Counted from the first letter of the stretch, positions 25,472-32,809 are shown. The stretch: 64,000 nucleotides of DNA from Flavobacterium sangjuense (GCF_004797125.1 NZ_CP038810.1:1922001-1986000), one strand, 5' to 3'. Notes: generated by a model from the sequence alone, not told the origin. Translations and numbers: made by a program.

Positions 25472-25660
25472 TTATTCTTTAGAGTCCTCACGATACTTGA
25501 GTATATGACGTCTTAAAAAACCGCCAAACATCAAAAGGGAAATCCCAATCACAAACCGGTATGGATATAACGACGAAGTAGGTTGTGTGAGCGCAATAAT
25601 GACCAAAACTAAATTTACTAAAGTTAGTAGCGACAAAAGAATCAAAGTTATTTTTCTCAT
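25472..25660 (-). CDS. Small two-helix membrane protein
   Basis: The 62-residue protein has two hydrophobic segments, about 5-26 (TLILLSLLTLVNLVLVIIAL) and about 36-48 (FVIGISLLMFGGF), and a charged C-terminus (LRRHILKYREDSKE). Family and function are not recognised. It converges on the MazG-like gene with a five-base gap. Confidence 0.5.
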   Translation of the reverse strand: MRKITLILLSLLTLVNLVLVIIALTQPTSSLYPYRFVIGISLLMFGGFLRRHILKYREDSKE

Positions 25661-25704
25661 AAGGAGTAGATTATATGATGGTTAAAGATAATGCTATTTT
25701 TATT

Positions 25705-26196
25705 CTATTGCAACTCATATTCCACTTCATTGTATTCCAAATCGGCAATTTTTGTAAAGTTTAGTCTTTTCAGAAGTTTGATTGCTCCGGTGTTATCCTG
25801 GCTTGTTATAGCCCAAATACGTTTTAATCCAATAGTATTTAAACCAAAGTCAATGGCTAATAACATAGCTGAAGTCATATATCCTTTTCCCTTATATTGG
25901 GATAATAAAATACAGCCAAGTTCACCTTCTCCTTTGTCAAGTCCACGATAATAACCACAAGTCCCAACTATTTTATTGGTTACATTGTCGACAATGCCCC
26001 AATGAATAGAGTTTCCGTCGTTATAATCATTTTTAATTTTGGATTGCATTGTTGCTGCCTCTTCCAATGTTTGAGCCTGAACGCCATCATAAAAAGAAAT
26101 TTCAATGAGGTCGCCATGATCGGAAGTTGCAATTTCACGCAATATTATTTTGTCGTCGGCAATAATAGGGTAGTTGTCGTAGGGAGGAAGTTTCAT
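25705..26196 (-). CDS. GNAT family N-acetyltransferase (RimJ/RimL type)
   Basis: The 163-residue protein has the GNAT core: IILREIATSDHGDL near the start, WGIVDNVTNKIVGTCGYYRG, LGCILLSQYKGKGYMTSAM (acetyl-CoA loop Q..GKGY) and LKRIWAITSQDNTGAIKLLKRLNF. This order resembles ribosomal-protein acetyltransferases, but the acceptor is unknown. It lies next to the Gfo/Idh gene in the same direction. Confidence 0.85.
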   Translation of the reverse strand: MKLPPYDNYPIIADDKIILREIATSDHGDLIEISFYDGVQAQTLEEAATMQSKIKNDYNDGNSIHWGIVDNVTNKIVGTCGYYRGLDKGEGELGCILLSQYKGKGYMTSAMLLAIDFGLNTIGLKRIWAITSQDNTGAIKLLKRLNFTKIADLEYNEVEYELQ

Positions 26197-26206
26197 TTTA
26201 GCTTAG

Positions 26207-27202
26207 TTATAAAACGCCAAGGATTTTATCCATCACCCAACTGGTATGAGTAGCTGTAGCGCCATTAGAAGGATGATTAAATTCATTTTCAAATAGCTGC
26301 CTTTTCATATTTTGCACATGTGGTAGTTGTACGGTTTGAGGATTATCAATATAAACTTCCTCGAGCAGACCATTGCTTTCGAGCAGTAGCGGATTTTCTT
26401 CAAAAACTGAGAAGGTGATTTTACCTTTGCTGCCAAAGAGTTCCACAGTATCTTCAGTACGTTCGCAGCCAAAGTTCCAAAATCCGGTTCCTGTTATATT
26501 GCTCTCATGAATCCAGCAGGCCGTTACAGCATCTTTAGCCTGGTACAATTGCTGTTGGTTCAAGCTGATACCATAAACAGCCGCAACATCTCCTAATAGA
26601 TACGTGAATAAATCCAAACCATGACTTGCTAAATCATCAAAATAGCCACCCGGCGCTACTTTTGCATCAGTGCGCCAGTTATAAACTCCCGACAAATCAT
26701 TGGCATTTGGAGCTTTGCTAAATTTCCAGCTGATATGTCTTAACTCACCAATGGCGTTATTGTCTAACCATGTTTTTACTTGTTGGAATCGGGGTAAAGA
26801 ACGTCGGTAATAGGCAACAAATAAAGGAATGTTTTTACTTTTAAAAGCCTCATATATCGCAAGGCTATCCTGGTAACAAGGTGCTAAAGGTTTCTCAATG
26901 CAACAAGGTTTTCCGGCAGCGGCTACCTGAAGTGCATAGTACTTATGAGAATCGGGTGGCGTAGCAATATAAACTGCATCAATATCGGAATCTGCAATCA
27001 ATTCTTCCGCAGACAAATAGTATTTGGCAATGTTGTGTCTTTGGGCATAGTCTTTCAGTTTGTCTGTATCTCGTCGCATGACAGCGGCCAATTGAAATCC
27101 GTCCACCTGCTTATAGGCAGGACCACTTTTAACTTCGGTTACGTTACCACATCCTATAATACCCCAACGAATGTTGTTAGCATATTCTTTTTTATCTGCC
27201 AT
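26207..27202 (-). CDS. Gfo/Idh/MocA family NAD(P)-dependent oxidoreductase
   Basis: I use the ATG at 27200-27202 (MADKKEY), giving 331 residues; the longer frame adds an unlikely Lys-rich prefix. The N-terminal Rossmann domain carries RWGIIGCGNVTEVKSGPAY. Then come VYIATPPDSHKYY and the family signature CIEKPLAPCYQDSLAIYEAF with the conserved EKP. The C-terminal domain has GGYFDDLASHGLDLFTYLLGD. These enzymes oxidise or reduce sugars or related polyols. The substrate is unknown. Confidence 0.88.
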   Translation of the reverse strand: MADKKEYANNIRWGIIGCGNVTEVKSGPAYKQVDGFQLAAVMRRDTDKLKDYAQRHNIAKYYLSAEELIADSDIDAVYIATPPDSHKYYALQVAAAGKPCCIEKPLAPCYQDSLAIYEAFKSKNIPLFVAYYRRSLPRFQQVKTWLDNNAIGELRHISWKFSKAPNANDLSGVYNWRTDAKVAPGGYFDDLASHGLDLFTYLLGDVAAVYGISLNQQQLYQAKDAVTACWIHESNITGTGFWNFGCERTEDTVELFGSKGKITFSVFEENPLLLESNGLLEEVYIDNPQTVQLPHVQNMKRQLFENEFNHPSNGATATHTSWVMDKILGVL

Positions 27203-27248
27203 GTGCTTGTTTTTTGCTAAAGATAAAGATTTAAACAAAAAACACATA

Positions 27249-27273
27249 AAAAAACTCCGGGTTTCCCCGAAGT
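27249..27273 (-). terminator. Terminator of ilvE
   Basis: ACTCCGGG (27254-27261) pairs with CCCGAAGT (27266-27273) around a TTTC loop. A T run follows leftward (complement of 27247-27254). Confidence 0.75.
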
Positions 27274-27300
27274 TCTATAGTTGTAAAATGTGATTGTACA

Positions 27301-28368
27301 TTACACCTTAACTGTCCAGCCAAAAGTATCTTCGGCTAGTTTGTATTGTACTTTAGTTAGTTTGTCCTTTAATTGTATGGCAAGAGAGTTTTCAATTTTT
27401 GGTAATTCATAATAATCTTCCTGATATTGGAAACCTACAATTGGGCTAACCACAGCTGCGGTTCCTGCACCAAAGATTTCTTTTAAACTTCCGTCTTTTG
27501 CACCTGCAATTAATTCAGAAACCAATACCGAACGTTCTTCAACTTTAATACCGTCGCGTTTGGCTATAGCAATCAAGCTTTTTCGGGTAACGCCATCCAA
27601 AATTCTTTCGCTGGTTGGTGCGGTGTAAATGGTATCGTTAAACCTAAAGAAAACATTCATGGTTCCGGCTTCTTCCAGTTTGGTGTGTGTGGCATCGTCT
27701 GTCCAGATGATTTGCTGGAATCCTTTTTCCTGTGCTAGTTTTTGAGGATAAAATTGAGCCGAATAATTCCCGGCTGCTTTTGCTGCACCGATTCCACCAT
27801 TGGCAGCACGACTATAGTGTTCGGCAATAATCACTTTCACTTCTCCAGAATAATAGGAGCGGGCAGGCGAAAGGATAATCATAAATCTATATTGTGATGA
27901 CGGTTGCGCAATAACGCCCGAACCAACTGCAATCATAAAAGGTCTGATATACAATGTGTTCCCTAATCCTTTTCTCACCCAGCTTCTTTCCATATCCACG
28001 ATGGTTTTCAAACCACCAATAAAGATTTCTTCCGGAATTTCGGGCATTGCCATTCTCACCGCCGATTTGTTAAAACGATCCAGATTTTCGTCCGGTCTAA
28101 AAAGCCAAACGTCATCGTTTTCATCTTTATAGGCTTTCATTCCTTCAAAAATGGCTTGTCCATAGTGGAACACTTTTGCTGAAGGATCTATTAAGAAAGG
28201 TTCGTAAGGTTTGATAACGGGTTTTTCCCATTTACCTTCTTTAAAATCACAAACCAACATATGGTCAGTAAATACATTTCCAAAGGTAAGATTTTCAAAA
28301 TCGACTTCATTAATTTTTGAGGAATTTGCCTTAACTATATCGATTTCGCTAGTAGTTTTTAACATCAT
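27301..28368 (-). CDS. ilvE: Branched-chain amino acid aminotransferase
   Basis: The 355-residue enzyme transaminates leucine, isoleucine and valine with 2-oxoglutarate. It is of fold type IV: FHYGQAIFEGMKAYK near 68-82, LYIRPFMIAVGSGVIAQPSSQYRF, then GNYSAQFYPQKLAQEKGFQQIIWTDD and the tail segment IFGAGTAAVVSPIVGFQ. The length matches the larger BCAT group found in Bacteroidota and eukaryotes. It stands alone with its own terminator. The 282-base gap upstream separates it from the divergent DUF4920 gene. Confidence 0.93.
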   Translation of the reverse strand: MMLKTTSEIDIVKANSSKINEVDFENLTFGNVFTDHMLVCDFKEGKWEKPVIKPYEPFLIDPSAKVFHYGQAIFEGMKAYKDENDDVWLFRPDENLDRFNKSAVRMAMPEIPEEIFIGGLKTIVDMERSWVRKGLGNTLYIRPFMIAVGSGVIAQPSSQYRFMIILSPARSYYSGEVKVIIAEHYSRAANGGIGAAKAAGNYSAQFYPQKLAQEKGFQQIIWTDDATHTKLEEAGTMNVFFRFNDTIYTAPTSERILDGVTRKSLIAIAKRDGIKVEERSVLVSELIAGAKDGSLKEIFGAGTAAVVSPIVGFQYQEDYYELPKIENSLAIQLKDKLTKVQYKLAEDTFGWTVKV

Positions 28369-28599
28369 TTAATAATGGATTTAATTCAGAAAACGTTTCA
28401 TATCATTGACAATTAACATTTTATAATTTGTTTCCCGAAAATTATAGTTGTGTTGTTAGTTTTTTGTAAAACTAATAAAAATATGGTTCTATTTTGCATC
28501 CCTAAAAAAAAATGAATACTTTTTTTGAAATGACATTTTTTTCCCTATTTCAGAGATTAATTTCATAATAAAAACTCAAAATAATTGTTAATTTAGTAA

Positions 28600-28627
28600 T
28601 TGATTTTTGCCAAACTGTTTATATTCG
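28600..28627 (+). promoter_or_regulatory. Candidate promoter of the DUF4920 gene
   Basis: TTG (28600-28602), a 17-base spacer and TATATTCG (28620-28627, one off TAnnTTTG) lie 23 bases before the ATG. The remaining gap back to ilvE is AT-rich, and I see no other feature in it. Confidence 0.4.
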
Positions 28628-28650
28628 CAATTCATTAAAATATTACAATT

Positions 28651-29145
28651 ATGAAAAAAGTAAATGTTATCCTGATTATGCTGTTATTATGTGTTGGAAC
28701 AGCAGTGATGGCGCAGAAAAAAGCCAAATCTTTTGACGATAAAGAGTACGCTTCGTTTGGCGATAAATTCAAAGTATCTAAAATTTATACTAAAGAACAA
28801 ATGTTGAAAAAGTATAAAACACTTAAAAAGGGTGATACGATTACGGTTCAATTTCAATCAAATATTAAAGCGGTTTGTAAAAAGAAAGGTTGTTGGATGA
28901 AAATGAATTTAGCAGGTGATGATGAATCATTTGTAAAATTTAAAGATTATGGTTTCTTCGTTCCATTGAATGCAGATAACAGCGAAGCCATTGTACACGG
29001 TAAGGCGTTTGTTGATGTAGAATCGGTTGAATCGCTAAGACATTACGCTAAAGATGGCGGAAAATCTGCAGCAGAAATTGCCAAAATCACTAAACCGGAA
29101 GTTACTTATTCGTTTTTGGCGGATGGTGTTTACATCAAAAAATAA
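28651..29145 (+). CDS. DUF4920 secreted protein
   Basis: The 164-residue protein has a signal peptide (about 1-21, AVMAQ). The body matches DUF4920: VKYKTLKKGDTITVQF, then VCKKKGCWMKMNL, FVKFKDYGFFVPLNA and an SFLADGVYIKK tail. The KKGCWM segment with its single cysteine is typical of the family. The periplasmic role is not known; an OB-fold-like structure has been suggested for the family. It is followed by a long imperfect hairpin and then a c-type-like lipoprotein. Confidence 0.8.
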   Translation: MKKVNVILIMLLLCVGTAVMAQKKAKSFDDKEYASFGDKFKVSKIYTKEQMLKKYKTLKKGDTITVQFQSNIKAVCKKKGCWMKMNLAGDDESFVKFKDYGFFVPLNADNSEAIVHGKAFVDVESVESLRHYAKDGGKSAAEIAKITKPEVTYSFLADGVYIKK

Positions 29146-29160
29146 TTTGAAGCTGAAATA

Positions 29161-29275
29161 AACTAGCCCCGATTGCAGTGAAAATCCTTTTTGTTTTGTC
29201 ACCCTGAGCGCAGTCGAAGGGCTTTTTAACAAAACAAAAGATTGCAACGGAAAGCGGGAAATAGCTCCTAAAAGA
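29161..29275. repeat. Long imperfect inverted repeat (flavobacterial composite intergenic element)
   Basis: The centre CACCCTGAGCGCAGTCGAAG lies within a CCCT/AGGG hairpin. The flanks TTTTTGTTTTG (29189-29199) and CAAAACAAAAG (29231-29242) are nearly complementary. The outer arms GCCCCGATTGCAGTG and GATTGCAACGGAAAGCGGG continue the loose symmetry. The sequence is of a type I recall as scattered through flavobacterial genomes. Confidence 0.5.
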
Positions 29276-29297
29276 TACTTAAATAACTTCAGTATAA

Positions 29298-29765
29298 ATG
29301 AAAAAAATAATTGCAATTGTTTTAGTTTTTAGTTTTTTTTGCTTCGCCAGTTCGCTTATGCTTGTGTCCTGTCAGAAGAAAGAAGCGAAGGTTGAAGAAG
29401 AGAAATGTCCTCCGACCAAAGAAAAGAAACTCGAAATGTATCAAATGTCAGAAATGGCCGCTTTGATGGAACAAATGTATGTCGACAACAAGCGATTGAA
29501 AGAACGCATTCAAAAAGGCGATACTCTTGGGACATTTCCAAAGCACTTTTTGAAAATTCATACAGCAAAGTTTACTGATGAAACGGATAATGATTTGTTC
29601 TTTAAACAAAAAGCAAAAGACTATATAGCGGCGCAACAGTTGATTTATAGTGATCCGAAAAATGCGGAGCAACATTTCAATGCAGGAGTTGATGCCTGCT
29701 TAAAATGCCACGAAAGCAAATGTGGCGGACCAATTCCGAGAATCAAGAAATTGTATATCAAATAA
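29298..29765 (+). CDS. Small lipoprotein with a CxxCH haem motif
   Basis: The 155-residue protein has a lipoprotein signal ending LVSC (Cys25), then a Lys/Glu-rich linker. A helical body contains MYQMSEMAALMEQMYVDNKRLKERI and FPKHFLKIHTAKFTDE. Near the C-terminus is CLKCH (134-138), the covalent haem-binding motif of c-type cytochromes, with a further Cys in ESKCGG. His residues in the body could supply a second axial ligand, as in cytochrome c prime-like proteins. Electron-transfer partners are not evident. Part of the signal peptide is encoded by a dispersed repeat. Confidence 0.7.
   Translation: MKKIIAIVLVFSFFCFASSLMLVSCQKKEAKVEEEKCPPTKEKKLEMYQMSEMAALMEQMYVDNKRLKERIQKGDTLGTFPKHFLKIHTAKFTDETDNDLFFKQKAKDYIAAQQLIYSDPKNAEQHFNAGVDACLKCHESKCGGPIPRIKKLYIK
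29345..29369. repeat. 25-bp dispersed repeat, copy in the cytochrome-like lipoprotein signal
   Basis: CGCCAGTTCGCTTATGCTTG and five further bases match the copy at 58851-58875 with two differences. Together with the preceding TTGCTT they encode the FASSLMLVSC part of the lipoprotein signal. Confidence 0.65.
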
Positions 29766-29767
29766 TT

Positions 29768-30430
29768 TTGAAACGCGAAATTATCAAAACCAATGATGGT
29801 TCAACAACCATTCATTTGCCGGAGTGGAATGAAAGTTATCATTCAAAACACGGCGCCATTCAGGAAGCTTATCATGTATTTATAAAAAATGGGCTAGCTC
29901 TTTTCGAAGCAAAGCCCATTTCTGTTTTAGAAATTGGTTTCGGAACTGGCTTAAATTGTTTTATCACGTATTTAGAATCCAAAAAAAGCAATCAAGTTAT
30001 TGATTATGTTGGAGTAGAAGCTTATCCTGTTGTAACTGATGAAGCCTTGCAAATGAATTACCCAAAGGAGATTAATGCAAATGAATCAACAATTTTTGAA
30101 CGACTGCATGAATGTCAATGGGAACTACAGTATGTACTTTCGGATAATTTTACACTAACCAAGCGCAAGCAGTTTTTTCAGGATATTCAGGATGTTGCTG
30201 CTTTTGATTTGATTTATTTTGATGCCTTTGGTTTCAGGGTGCAGCCTGAGCTTTGGTCAGAAGCAATCTTTGCCGCCATGTTTAAGGCTTTAAAGCCAAA
30301 TGGTATTTTGGTGACTTACGCTTGCCGGACTTCTATAAAAAACGCAATGTTATCAGCAGGTTTTTCTGTAGAAAAATTGCCAGGTGCTCCAGGCAAAAGA
30401 GAGATGTTGCGCGCCACTAAAGCAGTTTGA
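29768..30430 (+). CDS. mnmD: tRNA (mnm5s2U34)-methyltransferase MnmD
   Basis: The protein methylates 5-aminomethyl-2-thiouridine at the wobble position of tRNAs. The conserved start is KREIIKTNDGSTTIHLPEWN, then YHSKHGAIQEAYHVF. The SAM motif is VLEIGFGTGLNCF, and DAFGFRVQPELWSEAIF and a terminal PGAPGKREML follow. Length is 220 residues with a TTG start two bases after the stop of the upstream gene; no suitable ATG exists in this position, and longer starts would overlap the upstream gene. It lacks the MnmC1 oxidase domain, as in other Bacteroidota. Confidence 0.85.
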   Translation: MKREIIKTNDGSTTIHLPEWNESYHSKHGAIQEAYHVFIKNGLALFEAKPISVLEIGFGTGLNCFITYLESKKSNQVIDYVGVEAYPVVTDEALQMNYPKEINANESTIFERLHECQWELQYVLSDNFTLTKRKQFFQDIQDVAAFDLIYFDAFGFRVQPELWSEAIFAAMFKALKPNGILVTYACRTSIKNAMLSAGFSVEKLPGAPGKREMLRATKAV

Positions 30431-30557
30431 AATTTTAACATATTTAAAGCGTTAAATTTTAGACAATTTTTAATAAGAGGGAAATAAATTTTTTTACATT
30501 TGGGATACCTAAACCCGTTCTTACCCTATTATATTAATTTAATCCAAGTAATTTTCT

Positions 30558-30758
30558 ATGTCTAAATCAATGTTAGACCACACGAAGAATGTGTTGAAAA
30601 GAGTCAGTTTTGACGTCTCTCTTTTTTGCAAAGAACTTGAAAAAGCATGTAAAGTCCTGTTACCTTTTGAATTAGAAGAATTGGCTTCATGGCTTTCAAA
30701 ATTTATTAAGGAAAAACCAGAACTGCAGCATTGTATGTTGCTCATTAACAATAAATAG
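30558..30758 (+). CDS. Small tandem-family protein, copy 1
   Basis: The 66-residue protein is the first of three adjacent paralogues. All share the pattern DxTKxVLxRVSFD, LFxKELxKAxKxLLPxE, then WLxxF and PEL. No signal peptide or membrane segment is seen; the protein is charged and predicted helical, so probably cytoplasmic. By hand count it is identical to copy 3 at about half of the aligned positions, with no gaps. I do not recognise the family. A TACATTTG box lies at 30495-30502 and a terminator follows, so it is likely its own transcript. Confidence 0.7.
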   Translation: MSKSMLDHTKNVLKRVSFDVSLFCKELEKACKVLLPFELEELASWLSKFIKEKPELQHCMLLINNK

Positions 30759-30763
30759 AACTA

Positions 30764-30790
30764 AAGGAACTTAAACGGTTCCTTTTTTTA
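30764..30790 (+). terminator. Terminator of small tandem-family copy 1
   Basis: AAGGAAC (30764-30770) pairs with GTTCCTT (30778-30784) around a seven-base loop, followed by a T run. Confidence 0.8.
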
Positions 30791-30861
30791 TTTAACATTT
30801 GTTTAAAAACCTCAAAAGTGTTTTTTACGTAACTTTAAGTGTACTTTTAAACTTTACAGTT

Positions 30862-31077
30862 ATGGGACAGTTAATGTATGATTACACGAAAACTTCGATT
30901 GTAAAAGTTAGTAAAAACAAAGAGCTATTTGTGAAAGAATTAGTTAAGGCATCAAAGATACTACTGCCTTACGAAAGAGAAAATCTAATCAATTGGTTAT
31001 TTTATTTTACTGCTGATAAACCAGAAGCGCAAAAATGGCTTTATGAGATGCTAGATAAAAAGATTTTAGTAAGTTAA
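30862..31077 (+). CDS. Small tandem-family protein, copy 2
   Basis: I use the ATG at 30862 (MGQLMYDYTK), giving 71 residues; this aligns the start with the other two copies, whereas the longer frame adds an unrelated hydrophobic prefix. It keeps YDYTK, KELVKASKILLPYE and NWLFYFTADKPEA but has diverged in VSFD (VSKN), and it has a longer tail. Function is unknown. Upstream, TACTTTTA at 30842-30849 is a possible minus-7 box. Confidence 0.65.
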   Translation: MGQLMYDYTKTSIVKVSKNKELFVKELVKASKILLPYERENLINWLFYFTADKPEAQKWLYEMLDKKILVS

Positions 31078-31151
31078 AACTTTAAAAAATTGTTAATAAA
31101 TGCATTTCATCGACTAAAATAGTGTTTTGACGATATTTTTTGGCATATTTT

Positions 31152-31183
31152 TTTGTACAAGAACTTTTTTTGATATACTTTTA
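31152..31183 (+). promoter_or_regulatory. Candidate promoter of small tandem-family copy 3
   Basis: TTTG (31152-31155), a 20-base spacer and TACTTTTA (31176-31183) match the Bacteroidota promoter form. The following CTAAACGTTCTTAC resembles CTAAACCCGTTCTTAC, placed similarly after the box of copy 1. Confidence 0.5.
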
Positions 31184-31226
31184 CTAAACGTTCTTACAAT
31201 AAGATAACCCCAAATCTTAACCAAAT

Positions 31227-31421
31227 ATGCCTAGAATGATCTATGATTACACAAAATCGGTACTCGAAAGAGTAAGCTTCGATCCTGTTCTTTTCACAAA
31301 AGAACTAAAAAAGGCGATTAAAAATTTATTGCCTTACGAGGTTGAACAATTAAAAAAATGGTTGCAATTCTTTACGAATGAGCATCCTGAATTAAAACAA
31401 TGTTTGTCTGTAGTTAGTTAG
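31227..31421 (+). CDS. Small tandem-family protein, copy 3
   Basis: The 64-residue protein reads MPRMIYDYTKSVLERVSFD, then LFTKELKKAIKNLLPYE, WLQFFTNEHPELKQC. It is the closest of the three to copy 1 in length and to copy 2 in YDYTK. It has no membrane segment or known domain. A promoter of the TTTG-N20-TACTTTTA form and a terminator bracket it, so each paralogue may be controlled separately. Confidence 0.7.
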   Translation: MPRMIYDYTKSVLERVSFDPVLFTKELKKAIKNLLPYEVEQLKKWLQFFTNEHPELKQCLSVVS

Positions 31422-31429
31422 CAGAGAGA

Positions 31430-31468
31430 AAATAAGGAGTTTGTGCAAAAGCTCCTTATTTTTTTTGT
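31430..31468 (+). terminator. Terminator of small tandem-family copy 3, overlapping the oxyR stop
   Basis: AAATAAGGAG (31430-31439) pairs with CTCCTTATTT (31452-31461), followed by a T run. The 3' arm contains the oxyR stop codon, so the hairpin lies between two converging genes. Confidence 0.8.
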
Positions 31469-32397
31469 AGTGGACTTATGATTTGTACATTCTGAAAGAC
31501 AATCGCACCTTTTACAACTCCGGCAATAGTGCTTCTCAAAGCATCAATAATGTGAATTTTCAATTCGTTTTTCGGAAAAATTAAACTTACTTCACGTGCA
31601 GGTTTTGGTTCTTTAAAATGACGCAATTTGAGCTGGTCTTTTTCTTTTAAATCCAGAGTGTGCAAATAGGGAAGCAGTGTAGTTCCTAAACCTTCATCGG
31701 CTAGTTTAATAAGTGTTTCAAAACTTCCGCTTTCAATTTGAAAATGCGCTTTTTCATTGGCAGCTACATTTTTGCACAAATTTAAAATGCCATCTCTAAA
31801 ACAATGTCCGTCCTGAAGTAACAGGATTTCATCTATATTCAAATCATCAACTTCAATTTCCTGCTTTTGAAAATTGCGATGACCTTCTGGAATATAAGCC
31901 ACAAAAGGTTCAAAATACAAAACAACTTCTTTTATTTTTTCTTCCTGCAATGGCGTAGCGGCAATCGCGGCGTCTAAATGACCGTTATTGAGTTTTAGTA
32001 TAATTTCATCGGTATTTAACTCTTCAATGATGAGTTTTACTTTTGGGTATTTTTTGATAAAATTATTGAGAAACATAGGTAGCAATGTCGGCATTATCGT
32101 TGGGATTATTCCTAGACGAAATTCACCTCCAATAAATCCTTTTTGCTGATCAACAATATCCTGAATTCTATCTGCTTCGTTAACAATATTTTTGGATTGA
32201 TTGACAATTTGCTGCCCAATTTCTGTCAACTGAATAGGTTTTTTGGTTCTGTCAAAAATTTGTATGCCCAATTCTTCTTCAATTTTCTGAATCTGCATGC
32301 TCAAGGTTGGTTGGGTAACAAAACATTTTTCGGCTGCTAGCGTAAAGTTCTTGTATTCAGCTACTGCCAGAACATATTTTAATTGTGTAATTGTCAT
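31456..32397 (-). CDS. oxyR: LysR-type peroxide sensor OxyR
   Basis: The 313-residue protein has an N-terminal LysR helix-turn-helix (FTLAAEKCFVTQPTLSMQIQKIEEELG) and a substrate-binding-like domain. The segment LLLQDGHCFRDGILNLC places cysteines at residues 199 and 208. These are the same numbers as the redox pair in Escherichia coli OxyR, which forms a disulfide on contact with H2O2. It should activate peroxide-defence genes. A T-N11-A palindrome upstream suggests autoregulation. It is divergent from the small gene before sulP. Confidence 0.92.
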   Translation of the reverse strand: MTITQLKYVLAVAEYKNFTLAAEKCFVTQPTLSMQIQKIEEELGIQIFDRTKKPIQLTEIGQQIVNQSKNIVNEADRIQDIVDQQKGFIGGEFRLGIIPTIMPTLLPMFLNNFIKKYPKVKLIIEELNTDEIILKLNNGHLDAAIAATPLQEEKIKEVVLYFEPFVAYIPEGHRNFQKQEIEVDDLNIDEILLLQDGHCFRDGILNLCKNVAANEKAHFQIESGSFETLIKLADEGLGTTLLPYLHTLDLKEKDQLKLRHFKEPKPAREVSLIFPKNELKIHIIDALRSTIAGVVKGAIVFQNVQIISPLQKK

Positions 32398-32416
32398 TAT
32401 ATAGTAAAATTTGATA

Positions 32417-32447
32417 CAAATATAAAACCTATAAATTAAATTTATAG
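32417..32447 (-). promoter_or_regulatory. oxyR promoter and LysR-type palindrome
   Basis: Read leftward, TATATTTG (complement of 32417-32424) lies 19 bases before the oxyR ATG. Just upstream is the perfect palindrome CTATAAATTAAATTTATAG (32429-32447), which has the CTAT-N11-ATAG form expected for LysR-type binding sites. It sits between oxyR and the divergent gene at 32512. Confidence 0.55.
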
Positions 32448-32499
32448 TTAACGAGTGTTAAAAATATTATAATACGTTTCAAAAGCTATTTTGAATAAC

Positions 32500-32507
32500 T
32501 ACTTTTG
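32500..32507 (+). promoter_or_regulatory. Minus-7 box immediately before the small gene upstream of sulP
   Basis: TACTTTTG fits TAnnTTTG and is only four bases from the ATG at 32512. This is the same spacing as at 7376-7383 and suggests a leaderless transcript. Confidence 0.4.
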
Positions 32508-32511
32508 CGAT

Positions 32512-32796
32512 ATGAAATTCTTCGCCAGATTAATATTATTCGTATTTGTGACGTTTCTTTCAACGCCAACAGTGGTTACGTTGATTAAGAAGAGTTCAGA
32601 CACGTCTATATTTTACAGCTTTGCAGAAGAAGAAATCCATAAACAGATAAAAGAAGTTAAGGCTGAAGTAAAACAGCAATTTGATTACCCTTTTTTGGAT
32701 TTACAAATTAAGAATACTACTATCATTTCTGAGAACTTGTCACGACACGATAATGTGGCTTCAGAAATCTTCTCTCCACCGCCCGAGTTTAGTTAA
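32512..32796 (+). CDS. Small protein with N-terminal membrane/signal segment, upstream of sulP
   Basis: I use the ATG at 32512 (MKFFARLILF), giving 94 residues. Residues 5-25 are hydrophobic (signal or anchor, ending STPTVVTLI). The rest is charged and hydrophilic (EEEIHKQIKEVKAEVKQQF) and ends SPPPEFS. No family is recognised. It lies 61 bases before sulP and in the same direction, so it may be a small accessory of the transporter, but a hairpin between them could separate the transcripts. Confidence 0.55.
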   Translation: MKFFARLILFVFVTFLSTPTVVTLIKKSSDTSIFYSFAEEEIHKQIKEVKAEVKQQFDYPFLDLQIKNTTIISENLSRHDNVASEIFSPPPEFS

Positions 32797-32809
32797 ATAA
32801 AATTTCGAG

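Noticed and set aside
24816..25660. The two 62-residue membrane proteins as a toxin-antitoxin or holin pair
   Set aside because: They are separated by an intact MazG-like gene on the other strand, are unlike each other and show no antitoxin RNA or paired transcript.
28381..28419. Short frame MLIVNDMKRFLN upstream of ilvE, suggestive of a Leu/Ile/Val leader peptide
   Set aside because: Each branched-chain codon occurs in only one or two places, and no terminator hairpin lies between it and the ilvE start, which follows after only 12 bases, so a classical attenuator cannot form.
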